Source: Desulfosporosinus shakirovi
GTDB taxonomy: Bacteria; Bacillota; Desulfitobacteriia; Desulfitobacteriales; Desulfitobacteriaceae
Assembly (NCBI RefSeq): GCF_020595055.1
Contig: NZ_JAJDOO010000001.1
Span: 344,834 to 408,833 of the forward strand
Direction of reading: 5' to 3'
DNA: 64,000 nt
The notes under the pieces: generated by a model
What the model was told of the DNA's origin: nothing
Seen by the model: the letters and a program-made list of their open reading frames with translations, nothing else
Databases searched by the model: none
Program-made: the position numbers and the translations under genes
Shown here: piece after piece, positions 18,586 to 27,330 of the stretch
Layout of the letters: every line of letters starts with the position of its first letter
Numbering within the stretch: position 1 is the first letter of the stretch

Positions 18586-18619
18586 TTATTCCTGCCTTTC
18601 ACGTTGAAAAAGTTATAAA

Positions 18620-18661
18620 GCCACTCTATACCCCTAGCAAAAATATGGAGTATAAAGTGGC
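18620..18661 (-). terminator. Terminator after the betaine-binding protein gene
   Basis: GCCACTCTATAC pairs with GTATAAAGTGGC (mismatches allowed), and on the minus strand it is followed by TTTATAACTTTTTC. It would end the OpuC-type operon just before the ferredoxin-like gene. Confidence 0.6.
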
Positions 18662-18683
18662 CAATTTAATCAATTCCCATATC

Positions 18684-18703
18684 CCCACTTCTAGTGGGTG
18701 TGC
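18684..18703 (+). repeat. IS200/IS605-like left-end hairpin (copy E, partial)
   Basis: CCCACT-TCT-AGTGGG followed by TGTGCTTA, matching the left part of the elements at 12711 and 54389. The right-end module is missing. It touches the stop codon of the binding-protein gene at 18704. Confidence 0.5.
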
Positions 18704-19648
18704 TTAATTCAACAATCCTTTACTCTTCAAGAACGTCGATGAAACTTCATCAATGGACTTCTTCTCAACATCCGCTTGCATGTTCAGTTCAGTAATAGTC
18801 AGAGTGTCTAACACGGAGCTTAACTTCTTAAGATCGGCAGCCAAAGTAGGATAAGCATCCACAATTTGCTGCCGAACCACAGGGGCAGCATTATAAACCG
18901 GGAATGCATTTTTGTCGTCTTCAAGCATCACAAGCTTATCCGTAACAATCCTTGGTTCTGTAGTGAAGGCTAAAGCCAGATCCCCTTTTTGATTTTTAAG
19001 AGTCTCATAGTTTAAACCCATAGCTACATTAACAAAATCCCCTTTAGGCATCTTAAAATCATAGACCTTTTCAAACGAAGGCAGCCCGTCCGCTCTTCCT
19101 TCCCATTCAGGGAAGCCAACGAACTTAAAGCTTTCTCCCTTTTTCACTTGGGCAACATAGTCCGAAATGGTTTTAAGCTTATACTTTTCTGCAACATCCG
19201 GACGAACTACGATTCCATAAGTATCATTGAGGGGAGCATATTCCAACCAGGCAATTCCATTCTTAGCATCCCATTCTTTGATGAGTTTGTAGCTTTCCTC
19301 AGCCTCAAACACAGGAGCATGCTCCATTAAATTCATAACCCCTGTTCCGGTGTACTCCCAATACAGATCAATTTGCCCGGAAGTAAGAGCCGGTCTGATG
19401 ACCGCTAACTCCCCAAGGCCCATTTTATTTTCAACGGGATACCCTAATCCTTCCAGATACTGAAGACTCAGTGTTCCTAAAATTTCCGCTTCAGTAAAGG
19501 TCTTAGAGGAAATTTTAATAGTTGGTCCTTCTTTTCCCTTATCCGGAGCAGTTCCGGCAGCAGGTTCCTTTGCGCCGCAACCGAACACCCCTCCCAAAGC
19601 TAATGTCAGGGACAAGACTGCAACGAGAAATAACGATTTCTTCTTCAT
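18704..19648 (-). CDS. opuCC: OpuC-type substrate-binding lipoprotein (betaine/choline family)
   Basis: Starting at ATG 19648, behind a GGAAGGGG site, the protein opens with a lipoprotein signal MKKKSLFLVAVLSLTLALGG ending in a lipobox Cys (GVFGC); the longer frame to 19669 would spoil it. The mature part matches the OpuAC/ProX-like family: ISSKTFTEAEILGTL, then DLYWEYTGTGVMNLM with the aromatic residues used to cage quaternary ammonium groups. It would capture betaine, choline or a related compound outside the membrane for the permeases at 19971 and 21794. About 314 residues, usual length. It is the last gene of the four-gene operon. Confidence 0.88.
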   Translation of the reverse strand: MKKKSLFLVAVLSLTLALGGVFGCGAKEPAAGTAPDKGKEGPTIKISSKTFTEAEILGTLSLQYLEGLGYPVENKMGLGELAVIRPALTSGQIDLYWEYTGTGVMNLMEHAPVFEAEESYKLIKEWDAKNGIAWLEYAPLNDTYGIVVRPDVAEKYKLKTISDYVAQVKKGESFKFVGFPEWEGRADGLPSFEKVYDFKMPKGDFVNVAMGLNYETLKNQKGDLALAFTTEPRIVTDKLVMLEDDKNAFPVYNAAPVVRQQIVDAYPTLAADLKKLSSVLDTLTITELNMQADVEKKSIDEVSSTFLKSKGLLN

Positions 19649-19970
19649 GTATATACCCCTTCCTTTCAACTTTTTTTGTTAATTATACATCGTTTCATTT
19701 TATAATATTACCAAAGGCTTCTATATGTCCTACCCCCTCCTTTTTTGCCCTTTTAAAAACCGTCCCTCGTTCCCCTCAAGCACCTTTGCATGAAGATCAA
19801 AACAACCTTCAAAGAGCTCCGAAAAATCATATCCAACCCCGTCTATAAGTTTAGAAGATAGACGGAAAGGACGTCCCTAGTGTAGAACGTGCAAAGAAAG
19901 AATCCCCAAAAATTGACTTAGCATAGAGAGCACAGTGAATAGCGATGGCACGAGTACGAAGAGGCGAAAG
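19649..19970. other. Gap inside the uptake operon
   Basis: No gene seen. It contains a hairpin CCGTCTAT/ATAGACGG at 19839-19865, possibly a transcript-processing or partial termination site between permease and binding-protein genes. Otherwise featureless. Confidence 0.4.
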
Positions 19971-20615
19971 CTACTCCGCCCCCATACTAGGCGGAGTGAT
20001 TCGTTGCTCAAGATAATTAATCATCCTGTCTAAAAATATAGCCATCAGCGCCCCGAGCCCTGCCCCAACCAGCAGATACTCAGGCCGGAAGAGTGACAAC
20101 CCGCCCATAATGAGATTGCCCAAGCCTCCCGCTCCGATAAGAGAAGCTAATGTACCCATGCTTACCACATAAACAGTCGCCGTCCTGATACCGCTCAAAA
20201 TGATCGGAACCGCCAAGGGAAGTTCCACTTCTATAAGTATCCTTCGCTGAGACATCCCCATACCGCTGGCTGCTTCCTTCACATCCGAGCTAACCCCTAA
20301 TAAACCGGCAATTGTATTCCTAACGATGGGCAATAAACTCTGAAACATAAGAGCAACAATAGCGGGCTCCATGCCTAAACCGAGAATCGGCAAGGCCAAG
20401 GCAATAACAGCAATTCCCGGCACAGCTTGTAACAGGTTAAGTATATTAAGAGTAACAAGACCGAACTTTTTAAATTTCGGACGGCTTAGGAAGATCCCCA
20501 GGGGTACTGAAATCAGGATTGCAAGTGTTATGGTGATAACAACAATCAGGGAATGCTCCCACAAAGCCTCCGGTGCCTTCTCGAAAAGAGCAAACCTGAA
20601 ATTCTCCCACTTCAT
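19971..20615 (-). CDS. OpuC-type ABC transporter permease
   Basis: A 214-residue inner-membrane protein with five or six hydrophobic spans and the binding-protein-dependent permease loop EAASGMGMSQRRILIEVELP, which docks on the ATPase. Its ATG overlaps the ATPase stop as TAAATG, so the two are translationally coupled. It pairs with the other permease at 21794 to form the channel for a betaine-type solute. Sequence of the spans (VPGIAVIALALPILGLGMEP) is typical of OpuCB/OpuCD. Confidence 0.88.
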   Translation of the reverse strand: MKWENFRFALFEKAPEALWEHSLIVVITITLAILISVPLGIFLSRPKFKKFGLVTLNILNLLQAVPGIAVIALALPILGLGMEPAIVALMFQSLLPIVRNTIAGLLGVSSDVKEAASGMGMSQRRILIEVELPLAVPIILSGIRTATVYVVSMGTLASLIGAGGLGNLIMGGLSLFRPEYLLVGAGLGALMAIFLDRMINYLEQRITPPSMGAE

Positions 20616-21731
20616 TTACTCACCCTCTTTCCGGTAAACATGCTTCCTAATCCCTTTGAAAGAGAGCATCCCACATAGTTCCTCGCCCTTAAGAATCCCA
20701 AGGTAATCCGTATCATATTCCAGCAACAAAGAAAGTGCATCCGGGAAAGGAGTCGTCGTTTGGACAAAAGCCTTTTCCGTCCTAAGGACTCGTTTCCGCA
20801 ACCCCTCTATATCCCTCCCGAACTCTTCCGTATCAGAAACCGTAATTTGCCCGCAAGCCTTGCCCTCTTCATTTAAGAGGAAGGCCACCCGGACATGGGC
20901 ATCCTTCATTTTCTGGGCAACAGTATGTAACTCATTTCCCTTCACCACACACCCAATGGGTTGCATGGCATCTTCCGCCAGATATAAATTCAACTTTTTC
21001 ACAACCCGATCCCGGCCGATAAAATCTTCAACAAACTCGTTAATGGGATTGGTTAAGATCTCTTCCGGAGTCCCAAATTGAACTAATTTCCCAGCATCAA
21101 AAATGGCAATCCTATCTCCCATTTTTATGGCTTCGTTAATATCATGAGTCACAAAAACGATGGTCTTCTTAATCTCTTTCTGTAAACGAAGCAATTCATC
21201 CTGCAAATGCGTCCGGGCAATCGGGTCGACTGCCCCGAAAGGCTCATCCATCAGCATAATGGGCGGATCGACAGCCATGGCCCTGGCGACACCCACTCTC
21301 TGCATTTGCCCCCCGCTCAGCTGGGCCGGATACTTGCCCCTTGTTTTTTCCAAGTCAAGTCCCATCATGACAATAAGCTCATCAACACGTTTATTGATCT
21401 TCCCCTTCGGCCATTTATACAGCCGAGGCACGACAGCAATATTTTCAGCAATGGTACGGTGGGGCAAAAGGCCAATCTGTTGAATGACATAGCCAATCCC
21501 CATCCTCAGTTGGTCCGGATCAGTACGAGTTACATCGTCGCCGTTAATTTTAACGATCCCGGATGTAGGCTCGATCATTCGGTTAATCATACGCAAAATT
21601 GTACTTTTTCCACAGCCTGAGGGTCCGACCAAGACACAGATCTCTCCCTTAGGAATGGAGAGAAATAATTTATCCACAGCCGGCATTGCTTGACCTGGGT
21701 ACTGCTTCGTAATTTGATCTAATTCAATCAT
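20616..21731 (-). CDS. opuCA: OpuC-type ABC transporter ATPase with CBS domains
   Basis: ATG 21731 is used: it has AGGAGG 6 bases upstream and begins the family start MIELDQITKQYPG; the frame upstream starts only at a TTG. The 371-residue protein has Walker A GPSGCGKST, signature LSGGQMQRVGVARA and Walker B PIMLMDEPFGAVDP, then a tandem CBS region from about 250 to the end (DAMQPIGCVVKG, TDYLGILKGEELCGML), which in OpuA-type ATPases senses ionic strength or nucleotides. It powers uptake of quaternary ammonium compounds. Upstream gene is the permease at 21794. Confidence 0.92.
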   Translation of the reverse strand: MIELDQITKQYPGQAMPAVDKLFLSIPKGEICVLVGPSGCGKSTILRMINRMIEPTSGIVKINGDDVTRTDPDQLRMGIGYVIQQIGLLPHRTIAENIAVVPRLYKWPKGKINKRVDELIVMMGLDLEKTRGKYPAQLSGGQMQRVGVARAMAVDPPIMLMDEPFGAVDPIARTHLQDELLRLQKEIKKTIVFVTHDINEAIKMGDRIAIFDAGKLVQFGTPEEILTNPINEFVEDFIGRDRVVKKLNLYLAEDAMQPIGCVVKGNELHTVAQKMKDAHVRVAFLLNEEGKACGQITVSDTEEFGRDIEGLRKRVLRTEKAFVQTTTPFPDALSLLLEYDTDYLGILKGEELCGMLSFKGIRKHVYRKEGE

Positions 21732-21793
21732 CCGAATCCTCCTCCGCAAACTCTATCCCGTCCTCAGTTAGACCTAACTATGCTGATGAGGAG

Positions 21794-22450
21794 TTAGCGA
21801 CTAATTCTTAATCCTTTAGGAACAATCCTTTTCTCCACCAATCCGAGAATAGTATCTAAACCAATAGCAATCGCCGAGATAATCAGAGCGCCTGTCACCA
21901 TCATAGGGGTATTAGAACGAATGAGACCCTCTTGAATAAATCGCCCTAAATTACGCTCCCCAATATAGGTAGCAATTGCCGCAATCCCCGTTGTCATTAC
22001 CACAGTAATTCGAAAACCCGCAAAAATTATAGGCATACCTAAAGGCACAAGAATTTCGATGAGAATCCTTCTTGTGCCCATACCCATCCCTCTAGCTGCT
22101 TCGATCACATTGCGATCCACGTTTTTAACCCCGTCATAAACGCTGCGAATCAAGGGCATCATCGCATAGAGAACCAAAGCCAGCAAGGCTGACTTTCGAC
22201 CTAAGCCAAACATGGGAATAGTTACTAAAATAGCAAACATAGACAAACTGGGAATACAAAATATGGTGTTCGCCAGAGCCAGGACCCTAGCCGCCCATTT
22301 ATCGCTTTTTGTCAATAAAAGTCCCACAGGTACCCAAATCGCTAAAGAAATCCCTACCGCCAACAAGACCAAGGTAAAATGATTTTCCGAGTATTCCATA
22401 ATAGTCTTGGAATTCTTCATTAGAAAACTAGTAAAATCTGATAAGGTCAC
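21794..22450 (-). CDS. OpuC-type ABC transporter permease (first gene of operon)
   Basis: A 218-residue membrane protein with about six hydrophobic spans and the docking loop EAARGMGMGTRRILIEILVP. It is the first gene of the uptake operon, about 100 bases downstream of the sigma-54 promoter match at 22551-22567. Together with the 19971 permease, the CBS-ATPase and the lipoprotein it forms a complete OpuC-type importer. Having two different permeases and one ATPase is the standard OpuC set, though the gene order differs from Bacillus. Confidence 0.88.
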   Translation of the reverse strand: MTLSDFTSFLMKNSKTIMEYSENHFTLVLLAVGISLAIWVPVGLLLTKSDKWAARVLALANTIFCIPSLSMFAILVTIPMFGLGRKSALLALVLYAMMPLIRSVYDGVKNVDRNVIEAARGMGMGTRRILIEILVPLGMPIIFAGFRITVVMTTGIAAIATYIGERNLGRFIQEGLIRSNTPMMVTGALIISAIAIGLDTILGLVEKRIVPKGLRISR

Positions 22451-22550
22451 TCGCCATCACCTCACTTTCTTTCGTTATTCTAATTAAAGAAGCCACTTCA
22501 AAGAGGTGGGAACTCCATAATTCAAAATAAAGCGTTAATTCTGGTAATCG

Positions 22551-22567
22551 TTGCAAGAACCATGCCT
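22551..22567 (-). promoter_or_regulatory. Sigma-54 (-24/-12) promoter of the uptake operon
   Basis: Minus strand AGGCATG-GTTC-TTGCAA, with GG and GC exactly ten bases apart. It is about 100 bases upstream of the first permease ATG. The sigma-54 activator gene lies directly upstream. Confidence 0.72.
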
Positions 22568-22702
22568 AATTCCTTACAATTGAGAGTTTATAGATTTTTT
22601 CGTTACTGAACAAAAGCTAGGCGCCAAATTATTTTGCTAATATAGAACAGTAAGCCCTTGCCAGAAGCAGTTTTCGGACAAGTGCATATAATTATTGCCT
22701 GC

Positions 22703-24166
22703 CTAATAATTATGCATCCCCAACTTTTTCATGCGGTATTGGAGATTTTGCCGGGCAATTCCAATGGATTCAGCCGCCCTGGTGATATTCCAGTCATGGC
22801 TTTTTAAAGCTTCCCAAAGCACCTGCTTTTCCACCTCACGCAAAACATGACTCAGTGTGCCGGACCCTTTCTTATAGAATTCAGAAAAGGTTCCATCCTG
22901 ACTGAGAAACTTCGCTCTCAGATAATGGGGCAAATGGTCAACGGTTATAACCTTTCGTCCATCCAGCATATTCATAGCGCTTTCAATAATATGCTCTAAT
23001 TCCCGTACATTTCCGGGCCACAGATATCTAAGAAATATATCCTTTAACTCAGCAGCAATGTGAACCTCACCTAAACCATATATTTTTTGATAGCGATTTA
23101 AAAACCAATGGATCAATGCTTCAATATCCTCCGACCTGTCTTTCAAAGGCGGAATAAAAAGGGTCATCACCGCTAAACGATAAAAAAGATCCTTACGCAA
23201 ACTGCCATTGTTCACCGATTCCCATGGATCAACATTTGTAGAACTAATAACTCGGCAGTGCACCGGAATCTCTGTGGTCCCGCCCACCCGTCTGACCATT
23301 CTTTCTTGAACTACCCGCAAAATCTTAGCCTGCAGGGCAATACTCATACAATTAAGTTCATCTAAAAACAAGGTCCCATTCCCAGCCTGTTGAAACAAGC
23401 CCTTGGAGTCTACCGCCCCGGTAAAAGCCCCCTTAGCCGTTCCAAATAGAATACTTTCCAGCAATGTTTCCGGGATAGCCGCACAGTTAATTGCTACAAA
23501 AGGCTCATTTTTGCGGGCGCTGTGATTGTGAATCGCTTGAACCAACAATTCCTTACCTGTTCCTGTCTCGCCAAAGACTAAGATGAATCCATCGGCTACC
23601 GCTGCTTTTTTTGCCGAAGCAACCAGATTCTGCATAGCGGGACTGGCATAAACCATTGATTCAAACGTATATCGAGTTCCATTACTGCTCCGATTTTCTT
23701 GCCCTTCCAGACTGATTTGGTCGTGCAATTGCATGGTCTTCGTCAGCAATTCTTTAAACTTGGTAATATCCTTACAGACAGAATAGACCGCAACAACCTG
23801 ATCCTCTTCTATCACGGGAAATGTGCTGGCTATAATAGTGACCTCTTTGCCTTTGTTGGTAAAATAAGTCTTATGTTTCTCCAAAATTGGTTCACGAGTT
23901 AAAACAACGCTCAAGTGTTCACTGCTTTCCACAGTAACAGCATCATACACTTCATTTAAATACTTTCCGACAACATGTTCGGATAACAACTCTTCTAACT
24001 TAGCCATTTCAGAATTATAAAAGATTATCTTACCCTCAGGGTCGGTAACAATAACCCCTTCGTCAATTGAATTAAAGAGATGCCTGAAAACTTGGTCCAT
24101 AACACGAGGCATACTCCTACCCCCTAGTTTTCTACCTTTTTTCGTTAATTCTTCAAGCAACGACAA
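22703..24166 (-). CDS. PAS-domain sigma-54-dependent transcriptional activator
   Basis: The 487-residue protein has a PAS domain (about 25-145, starting LFNSIDEGVIVTDPEGKI), an AAA+ domain with Walker A GETGTGKE, the sigma-54 contact loop GAFTGA and Walker B GTLFLDELNCM, and a C-terminal Fis-type helix-turn-helix (NITRAAESIGIARQNLQYRM). It lacks a receiver domain, so it senses a ligand or redox state through PAS rather than phosphorylation, like RocR. The sigma-54 sites at 22551 and 17270 make the betaine uptake and methyltransferase genes its probable targets. The start is a TTG with GAGG; ATG at MPRVMDQ is an alternative. Confidence 0.9.
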   Translation of the reverse strand: MSLLEELTKKGRKLGGRSMPRVMDQVFRHLFNSIDEGVIVTDPEGKIIFYNSEMAKLEELLSEHVVGKYLNEVYDAVTVESSEHLSVVLTREPILEKHKTYFTNKGKEVTIIASTFPVIEEDQVVAVYSVCKDITKFKELLTKTMQLHDQISLEGQENRSSNGTRYTFESMVYASPAMQNLVASAKKAAVADGFILVFGETGTGKELLVQAIHNHSARKNEPFVAINCAAIPETLLESILFGTAKGAFTGAVDSKGLFQQAGNGTLFLDELNCMSIALQAKILRVVQERMVRRVGGTTEIPVHCRVISSTNVDPWESVNNGSLRKDLFYRLAVMTLFIPPLKDRSEDIEALIHWFLNRYQKIYGLGEVHIAAELKDIFLRYLWPGNVRELEHIIESAMNMLDGRKVITVDHLPHYLRAKFLSQDGTFSEFYKKGSGTLSHVLREVEKQVLWEALKSHDWNITRAAESIGIARQNLQYRMKKLGMHNY

Positions 24167-24197
24167 TATCCTCTTTTTTAAGATAATCCCTTTAGGG

Positions 24198-25064
24198 TTA
24201 AGGGAGCAAATCCTCCAGAAGATCGTAAGCTAAGCCTCGAATAGCCTGACGTTTATACTCTTGGGAAGCACGGCCGGGAATAGCTCGGTCAACTGCAGTT
24301 GTTAAATGGTCGGCAACTTCCTCTGCGAAATCCGAATTAACCTGCTTGCCTTGTAATCCCCGCTCCAATTCCTCTAAACGAAAGGGGATGGGTCCTAAAG
24401 CCCCCACAGCCCATCTTGAGGAAAGGATTTTTTGTTCCTCCGGGTCATATTCCACCATTGCCGCCATATTCAAACGGGCAATTGAAACCGCAGTACGACT
24501 TCCGATTTTCCCAAAAGCGCTGATAATTCCCGCTCCCCCCTGGGATTTCCGGATTGGGAAATCAATCTCTGTTATCAATTCCTTCTGCTGCAAACCTTGA
24601 CCCTCTCCCCCTTGGAACTGAGCAAAGGGCACTCTCCGCATACCCTGTGGTCCGGCAATATTGATCCACGCTTCCAGAACCAGCAAAGCAGGCAAACTGT
24701 CCCCGGCAGGGGAGGCGTTCGCAATATTTCCGCCAATAGTAGCTCTGTTTCGGATTTGAGCAGACCCAACCTGAGATGCCGCCCGGCTTAAACACCGAGC
24801 CTTCCCTCTCAGCAAATCACTTTCACTGATTTGGGTAAAGGTTGTCCCGCTCCCGATCCTCACCCTTCCCTCAACTTCCTTTATGAATTTCAGTTCCGGA
24901 ATCAAGGAAAGATCCATAAGCCAGGCAGGCCGTATTTGTCCCCCTTGTAACTTAATGACAAGATCTGTGCCACCACTTATAAAAACCACGTCCTCATTAA
25001 TTCGAGAAATAGTCTCAATACCTTCCTCAACTGTCGCCGGACAAACAAACTCACATTTCGTCAT
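24198..25064 (-). CDS. FAD-binding medium subunit of a molybdenum hydroxylase (CoxM/XdhB type), solitary
   Basis: The 288-residue protein carries the FAD-binding motifs of the xanthine dehydrogenase/CO dehydrogenase medium subunit: the SGGTDLVIKLQGG pyrophosphate loop and QIRNRATIGGNIANASPAGD, followed by a CO_deh_flav_C-like domain (GKIGSRTAVSIARLNMAA). In these enzymes it passes electrons from Fe-S clusters to FAD. The molybdenum and [2Fe-2S] subunits are absent on both sides; upstream is a plus-strand toxin-antitoxin locus. It may share a transcript with the activator downstream. A role in amine or redox metabolism is only a guess. GGAG lies 9 bases from the ATG. Confidence 0.85.
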   Translation of the reverse strand: MTKCEFVCPATVEEGIETISRINEDVVFISGGTDLVIKLQGGQIRPAWLMDLSLIPELKFIKEVEGRVRIGSGTTFTQISESDLLRGKARCLSRAASQVGSAQIRNRATIGGNIANASPAGDSLPALLVLEAWINIAGPQGMRRVPFAQFQGGEGQGLQQKELITEIDFPIRKSQGGAGIISAFGKIGSRTAVSIARLNMAAMVEYDPEEQKILSSRWAVGALGPIPFRLEELERGLQGKQVNSDFAEEVADHLTTAVDRAIPGRASQEYKRQAIRGLAYDLLEDLLP

Positions 25065-25308
25065 CCTAAAAACTCCTCTATTTCTCTTCTTACAGACATG
25101 AAGGGAACATGGTGGTTCTCTGTTTCCTCCTCGGTGACCGCCTTCGTTTTACCATTTATCTAACCAGGATCCTCGAACTTAATTGTTCTAAATATTCGAT
25201 ATTTAGTGCGCGTATCCCTTCCTTGTTGTTAGCAAAAATTTATCCTTTACTGTATTAATCAAGCTTAGGCATTTAAGCTGAAACCAAACTGGTAAAACTT
25301 ACTTATGT

Positions 25309-25341
25309 AAAAGTATTACTTACAATATAGGTAATACTTTT
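25309..25341. promoter_or_regulatory. Palindromic operator of vapBC
   Basis: AAAAGTATTAC at 25309-25319 and GTAATACTTTT at 25331-25341 are a perfect 11-base inverted repeat just upstream of the antitoxin ribosome site. AbrB-type antitoxins usually bind such a site to repress their own operon. Confidence 0.6.
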
Positions 25342-25360
25342 ATGATGGAGGGAGATAAAT

Positions 25361-25648
25361 ATGGCAAAGCAACTTCTCTCTGGTAAGTTAACCAGCAAAG
25401 GACAGTTAACTATTCCAGTTGAACTGAGAACTCTCTTAAATATTAAAGAAGGAGACAGATTGGCTTTTGTCTTAGATGAAAGCGAAAAAATTATTGAAGT
25501 CCAGCCTAAGACCAAAAAATCAATTCGCGGGGTCATGGGAGCCCTCAAGCCCGCCTCCTCCATAGATATTAATGAAGCCATTAAATTAGCTACAACAGAA
25601 CGGGCAAAAGAGATTGACAGTCGCTTAAAAGAGTTGGACGATGAATAA
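25361..25648 (+). CDS. vapB: AbrB/VapB-type antitoxin
   Basis: A 95-residue protein with an N-terminal SpoVT/AbrB swapped-hairpin domain (GKLTSKGQLTIPVELRTLL, then GDRLAFVLDESEKI) that binds DNA. The C-terminal half is the flexible part that blocks the toxin. It has a GGAGGGAG ribosome site and overlaps the toxin gene by 8 bases, the usual antitoxin-first order. It likely represses the promoter through the palindrome at 25309. Confidence 0.88.
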   Translation: MAKQLLSGKLTSKGQLTIPVELRTLLNIKEGDRLAFVLDESEKIIEVQPKTKKSIRGVMGALKPASSIDINEAIKLATTERAKEIDSRLKELDDE

Positions 25649-26042
25649 ACAGATGATGATAGCTGACACTAACATCCTGATTCGTTTATTCACAAAAGAC
25701 GATGACTCTCAAATGGAGCAATTAGTACAACTCAATGAACAAGGAGACACTACGTTTTATATTTTGTCACTCGTTCTACTTGAAGCCTATTGGGTCTTAC
25801 GCAAAGTATATGGATTCGAAAAAAAAGCGATTTTGCAAGTATTTGAGGATTTTGTTGAATCTGACGGAGTTGAACTCGAAGAAGATAATCTGATGCAGCG
25901 CGTTTTATTTCGTTTTCATGAAGTAAACGTAGATTTAGTTGACGTTTACTTAGCCCAGAAATCAAGAAGTCTAGACCTACCCATATTGACATGGAATTCT
26001 AAAGATTTTAGGAAACTTGACTGTGAATTTTACAGACCATAA
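25641..26042 (+). CDS. vapC: PIN-domain ribonuclease toxin
   Basis: A 133-residue PIN-fold protein: first catalytic Asp in ADTNILIRLF, Glu in LVLLEAYWVL, and Asp residues in VDVYLAQKSRSLDLPILTWN and the final DFRKLD. VapC toxins cut tRNA or rRNA in a Mg-dependent way when the antitoxin is degraded. It overlaps the antitoxin gene. All acidic residues seem present, so unlike the module at 7.5 kb this one looks intact. Confidence 0.88.
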   Translation: MNKQMMIADTNILIRLFTKDDDSQMEQLVQLNEQGDTTFYILSLVLLEAYWVLRKVYGFEKKAILQVFEDFVESDGVELEEDNLMQRVLFRFHEVNVDLVDVYLAQKSRSLDLPILTWNSKDFRKLDCEFYRP

Positions 26043-26105
26043 GATATTTTAATATAAGGCTTGCACTTTTGAACATAGAGATACTACAAGTTGCCTACTA
26101 AAAAT

Positions 26106-26146
26106 GGGGATGTAACGAAACTTGTTTTCCGGTTTATTACATCCCC
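26106..26146. terminator. Inverted repeat after vapC
   Basis: GGGGATGTAA (26106-26115) and TTACATCCCC (26137-26146) pair perfectly around 21 bases. No long T-run follows, so it may be a weak terminator or remnant. Confidence 0.45.
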
Positions 26147-26173
26147 ACTCTATTTGTAATCCCCTGATATATT

Positions 26174-26211
26174 AGAGGACTGTTCACCACTTCAAAGGTG
26201 TACAGTCCTCT
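26174..26211. terminator. Long-stem terminator hairpin
   Basis: AGAGGACTGTTCACC pairs with GGTGTACAGTCCTCT with one mismatch around ACTTCAAA, followed by ATTTT. It likely ends transcription from vapBC. Confidence 0.55.
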
Positions 26212-26648
26212 ATTTTGGGATAACGCACCACCAGCTTGAAAAAATCTCAAGTTTCGTTACGGCCCCTTTTTATAATATAGGCAGTTTTATCACAAATGTA
26301 AGATTCTTTACGAGTAGAATAATTTGCTCATGCAGAAATTGAGCTACATAATTGCATCTTCGATTGAGATAATATTACATAAAGTTTAAATACCTTGTTT
26401 AATGAGTGGACAAGGGTCGGTAAGGTCAGTGACTGAAGATGACATTTTCGCTACTGAAAAAGGCAAATCTAATGTCCGAGATCCCTGGGGAAGAATTTGA
26501 GCATAGTGAATGTGATTTAATCAAGACCCCAGAGGAGGACTTAAGCGGGTCGAATGAGTAAATGGTATGATAATATAGTTAAGAGAATAAAGTCGGTAAT
26601 TACCGACTTTTTCCAATGTGAACAGCAAACGCAAAGAGGGGGAAAATA
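26212..26648. other. Intergenic before the Crp-family gene
   Basis: No supported gene. A perfect 22-base palindrome, AAAGTCGGTAA/TTACCGACTTT, lies at 26589-26610, about 40 bases upstream of the Crp-family ATG, and could be its own operator or a terminator. A 40-codon ORF at 26439-26561 lacks a ribosome site. Confidence 0.45.
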
Positions 26649-27302
26649 ATGTTTCAGATAACAGAGGGAGAATTGAAGTATTTAAATGAAATATCTTCAG
26701 AGATTAAATACCCAAAAGGACAGATTATTTTTTCAACTAGTCAAAAGGCCAATGAAGTCTATTACATAAAAAGTGGGTTGGTTAAAATATACCGCACTAC
26801 ATCGGATGGCCGTCAGGTGTCTGTTGCGATCCGTTATCCGGGTGACTTTATTGGTTTAGCTGAAGTACTTAGTAATATCAATGAGAGAGAGTATAGTGCT
26901 GAGGCAATGGACAATGTCTCGATCTTGATTATCTGGAAGGATGGCTTTAAAAAGATGCTTTGCGAAATGCCTGAGTTTTCCGAGAAGTTAATCAGATTAA
27001 TGAGTGATAGATTAAGAGAAGCCCAGAATACAATCTATGATTTTATAATGAATCCCATTCAAGGGAGGTTGGCTATTCTTCTGTTGACTATGGCAGAACG
27101 TGCAGGGGATAAAAGTGAAGATGATATTATTCGAGTGCGTTTACGGGTTACTCAGGAAGAACTGGCCTGTGTTATAGGTTCGGCACGTCAAACGATTTCG
27201 TCTCTGCTCAATTTACTTAAGGAAGACGGAAGCATCCAATATGAAGGTAGAGAGATTGTTGGGGTAAACCCAAACAAGCTAAAACTATGGATTCAGGAAT
27301 AA
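26649..27302 (+). CDS. Crp/Fnr family transcriptional regulator
   Basis: The 217-residue protein has an N-terminal cyclic-nucleotide-binding-like beta roll (KGQIIFSTSQKANEVYYIKSG, about 20-115), a dimer helix and a C-terminal winged helix with VTQEELACVIGSARQTISSL as the recognition region. There is no N-terminal Cys cluster for an [4Fe-4S] centre, so it is not a classic oxygen-sensing Fnr; the effector is unknown. It is followed by a strong terminator and then the anion transporter and AprAB-like genes, with a candidate binding site at 27390, so it probably controls them. Confidence 0.9.
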   Translation: MFQITEGELKYLNEISSEIKYPKGQIIFSTSQKANEVYYIKSGLVKIYRTTSDGRQVSVAIRYPGDFIGLAEVLSNINEREYSAEAMDNVSILIIWKDGFKKMLCEMPEFSEKLIRLMSDRLREAQNTIYDFIMNPIQGRLAILLLTMAERAGDKSEDDIIRVRLRVTQEELACVIGSARQTISSLLNLLKEDGSIQYEGREIVGVNPNKLKLWIQE

Positions 27303-27330
27303 TGAGATAACACATTGTCCCACAAAATGT

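Noticed and set aside
22487..22516. Possible further copy of the CCCACTT hairpin element
   Set aside because: The arms CCACTTC/GAGGTGG pair poorly and the flanks do not match the other copies.
25232..25246. Weak sigma-54-like site upstream of the FAD subunit gene
   Set aside because: GG-GC spacing is right and the -12 box is fair, but the -24 box (AGGATA) is too far from consensus.
26439..26561. 40-codon ORF upstream of the Crp-family gene
   Set aside because: No ribosome site, an in-frame stop two codons upstream, and no recognisable features.
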